From: Rhodospirillaceae bacterium
GTDB lineage: Bacteria > Pseudomonadota > Alphaproteobacteria > Rhodospirillales > Casp-alpha2
Direction of reading: 5' to 3'
Assembly (NCBI GenBank): GCA_002686255.1
Contig: NZAZ01000079.1
Span: 1 to 35,570 of the forward strand
DNA: 35,570 bases
Shown: piece by piece, positions 34,449-35,570 of the stretch
How the letters are laid out: every line of letters starts with the position of its first letter
Numbering within the stretch: the stretch's first letter is position 1
Notes under the pieces: generated by a model
What the model was told of the DNA's origin: nothing
The model's input: the letters and a program-made list of their open reading frames with translations, nothing else
The model's database searches: none
Translations under genes and position numbers: made by a program

Positions 34449-35363
34449 TTAAATCGCCATCCACGAGGGTTTGGCGGGGGTTACGGTGACGGCGCCGGCT
34501 TTCAGCGCCGTTTCCGTCTCGTCGGCCTCGGCCATGGAGTCGAGCCTCAGCAGAGCAAGACCAATACCGCCATCATCGGCCGCCAGCGAAGACCGAAGTT
34601 CCCCCGCTTCTTTTTCACCCAGCATAACCGGAGTTTCCGGCGCCGGCGGCGGACCGTCGAAAATCACCGGCACCAGGCGTTTTTTCACCAGCCCCCGGTA
34701 CTTGGTGCGGGCCGTCAGTTCCTGGCCCATGTAGCAGCCCTTGTCCCAATCGACGCCGTTGAGCTCATCGAAACCGCTCTCCAACAGGGTCGATTTTTCG
34801 ACCACCAGGTCGCGGCTGCCGTCGGGCAGGCCCAGTTGCAGGCGCAAGCGGTCGTATTCAGGGGCATCCGTGACTTTGAGACCGGCTTCTTCCAGGGTTT
34901 TTCCGGCGCCTTCGACGGGAAGAACGGCGCGCGCGCCGGCATCTTTCAGACGCGGGTCGATAAAGGCAATGCCGCCGCCGAAGGCCGCCGCCGAGCCGGC
35001 ATCGCCGGAAAGTCCAAGTGCTTCCCCGGCGCCAACGCCATAAAGGGTGGCAACGCGGAAGTCGTCGGATCGATCGTCCAGGGTCACGTCGGCGCGGAGC
35101 TTGAACATCGAAAGCCGCTTTTTTAGATCCTCCAGCCGCGCCCGCTCGCAATCCAAAAGCAGCGCATCGTCCAGGCCGACGACGAAAAAATCGTGCAGGT
35201 ATTTTCCCTGCGGCGTCAAAAGCGCGGCGTAAACGGCGCGATCCGGGCCAGCTTTCTCGATGTCGTTGGAAACCAGCCCTTGTAGAAAGGTTACGCGGTC
35301 AACACCTCCGACCGCCAACAGGCCGCGATCTTCGAACAGGGTATAGCGTGGGGGGTGGCTCAT
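34449..35363 (-). CDS. ygfZ: CAF17-like Fe-S cluster assembly/insertion protein YgfZ
   Basis: A 304-residue folate-binding protein related to the glycine cleavage T protein. YgfZ helps build or repair Fe-S enzymes such as MiaB. The family signature is DKGCYMGQELTARTKYRG, with C210 the conserved cysteine, and the N-terminal VTFLQGLVSNDIEK block is clear. The start is the ATG at 35361-35363 with AAGGA nine bases ahead; GTG at 35369 is too close. The region 35364-35570 to the window edge shows no convincing gene. Confidence 0.93.
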   Translation of the reverse strand: MSHPPRYTLFEDRGLLAVGGVDRVTFLQGLVSNDIEKAGPDRAVYAALLTPQGKYLHDFFVVGLDDALLLDCERARLEDLKKRLSMFKLRADVTLDDRSDDFRVATLYGVGAGEALGLSGDAGSAAAFGGGIAFIDPRLKDAGARAVLPVEGAGKTLEEAGLKVTDAPEYDRLRLQLGLPDGSRDLVVEKSTLLESGFDELNGVDWDKGCYMGQELTARTKYRGLVKKRLVPVIFDGPPPAPETPVMLGEKEAGELRSSLAADDGGIGLALLRLDSMAEADETETALKAGAVTVTPAKPSWMAI

Positions 35364-35570
35364 TATCACCGATCCTTGGTATTAGGGTCTAAACTCATTC
35401 AGGTTACGGCTTTGGCGGGAGCCATTTTTTCGCTGGATTAGGCGCGGAAAGCGCAGTGATGCCACCCATCACAAGCTTTTCGCAACGCCATCCGGCGAAA
35501 AAAGAGCCCCGTCCCCCAGGGATTTGGCGCAAATGGCGCGGGATCGCGTCCTGCGTCCTCGAATATGCAA

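Overview
The window looks like a chromosomal segment of a high-GC alphaproteobacterium, most plausibly of the order Rhodospirillales. This is inferred from protein styles and gene pairings (glyQ-glyS followed by ppdK, pepA followed by holC, short GTG/TTG-started genes coupled to their neighbours). No rRNA or species marker is present. There is no phage, plasmid or CRISPR array. The sequence is mostly housekeeping and metabolic genes, interrupted by a decayed low-GC patch and a few small-protein and stress-type loci.

Layout. 1-3365: an intergenic repeat, an orphan membrane sensor histidine kinase, and ndk on the other strand; the two genes end inside one long palindrome. 3504-4448: panE-type ketopantoate reductase. 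4573-6209: a gene graveyard holding an MFS N-terminus, a TPR/glycosyltransferase-9 C-terminus and a cyclase N-terminus, all truncated. 6352-11113: an ECF sigma factor and membrane anti-sigma factor, then a YeiH-type transporter with a 57-residue membrane companion, then a universal stress protein translationally coupled to an unknown membrane protein. Similar ECF-like promoter motifs stand before the sigma gene and in the region before the transporter, suggesting one stress regulon. 11124-14261 (minus strand): flippase-like protein, pepA, holC. 14356-17484: divergent AmmeMemoRadiSam genes (amrS on minus; a fused amrB-amrA on plus) with two small ORFs between them. 17558-20890: cysQ, tsaC and an FAD-linked D-2-hydroxyacid dehydrogenase.

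21012-24403 (minus strand): a periplasmic cytochrome c, a membrane-tethered TRAP-type binding protein without its permease, tRNA-Pro(CGG) and polyprenyl diphosphate synthase. 24539-26969: DUF2007 protein, TrmN6-like methyltransferase, a palindromic repeat element, an S49 peptidase and a small zinc-ribbon membrane protein. 27002-32887: a promoter and the glyQ-glyS-ppdK operon, closed by a terminator. 32978-35363: a 35-residue membrane microprotein, a HIT protein, and ygfZ with a methyltransferase on the minus strand.

The least ordinary points are: a dnaX-like A AAA AAG heptamer at the sigma/anti-sigma junction, where a -1 slip would fuse the two proteins; the sigma-linked YeiH module; the palindrome that supplies two stop codons; the 170-bp element with inverted ends; low-GC patches inside glyS; and several unlisted one-helix microproteins.
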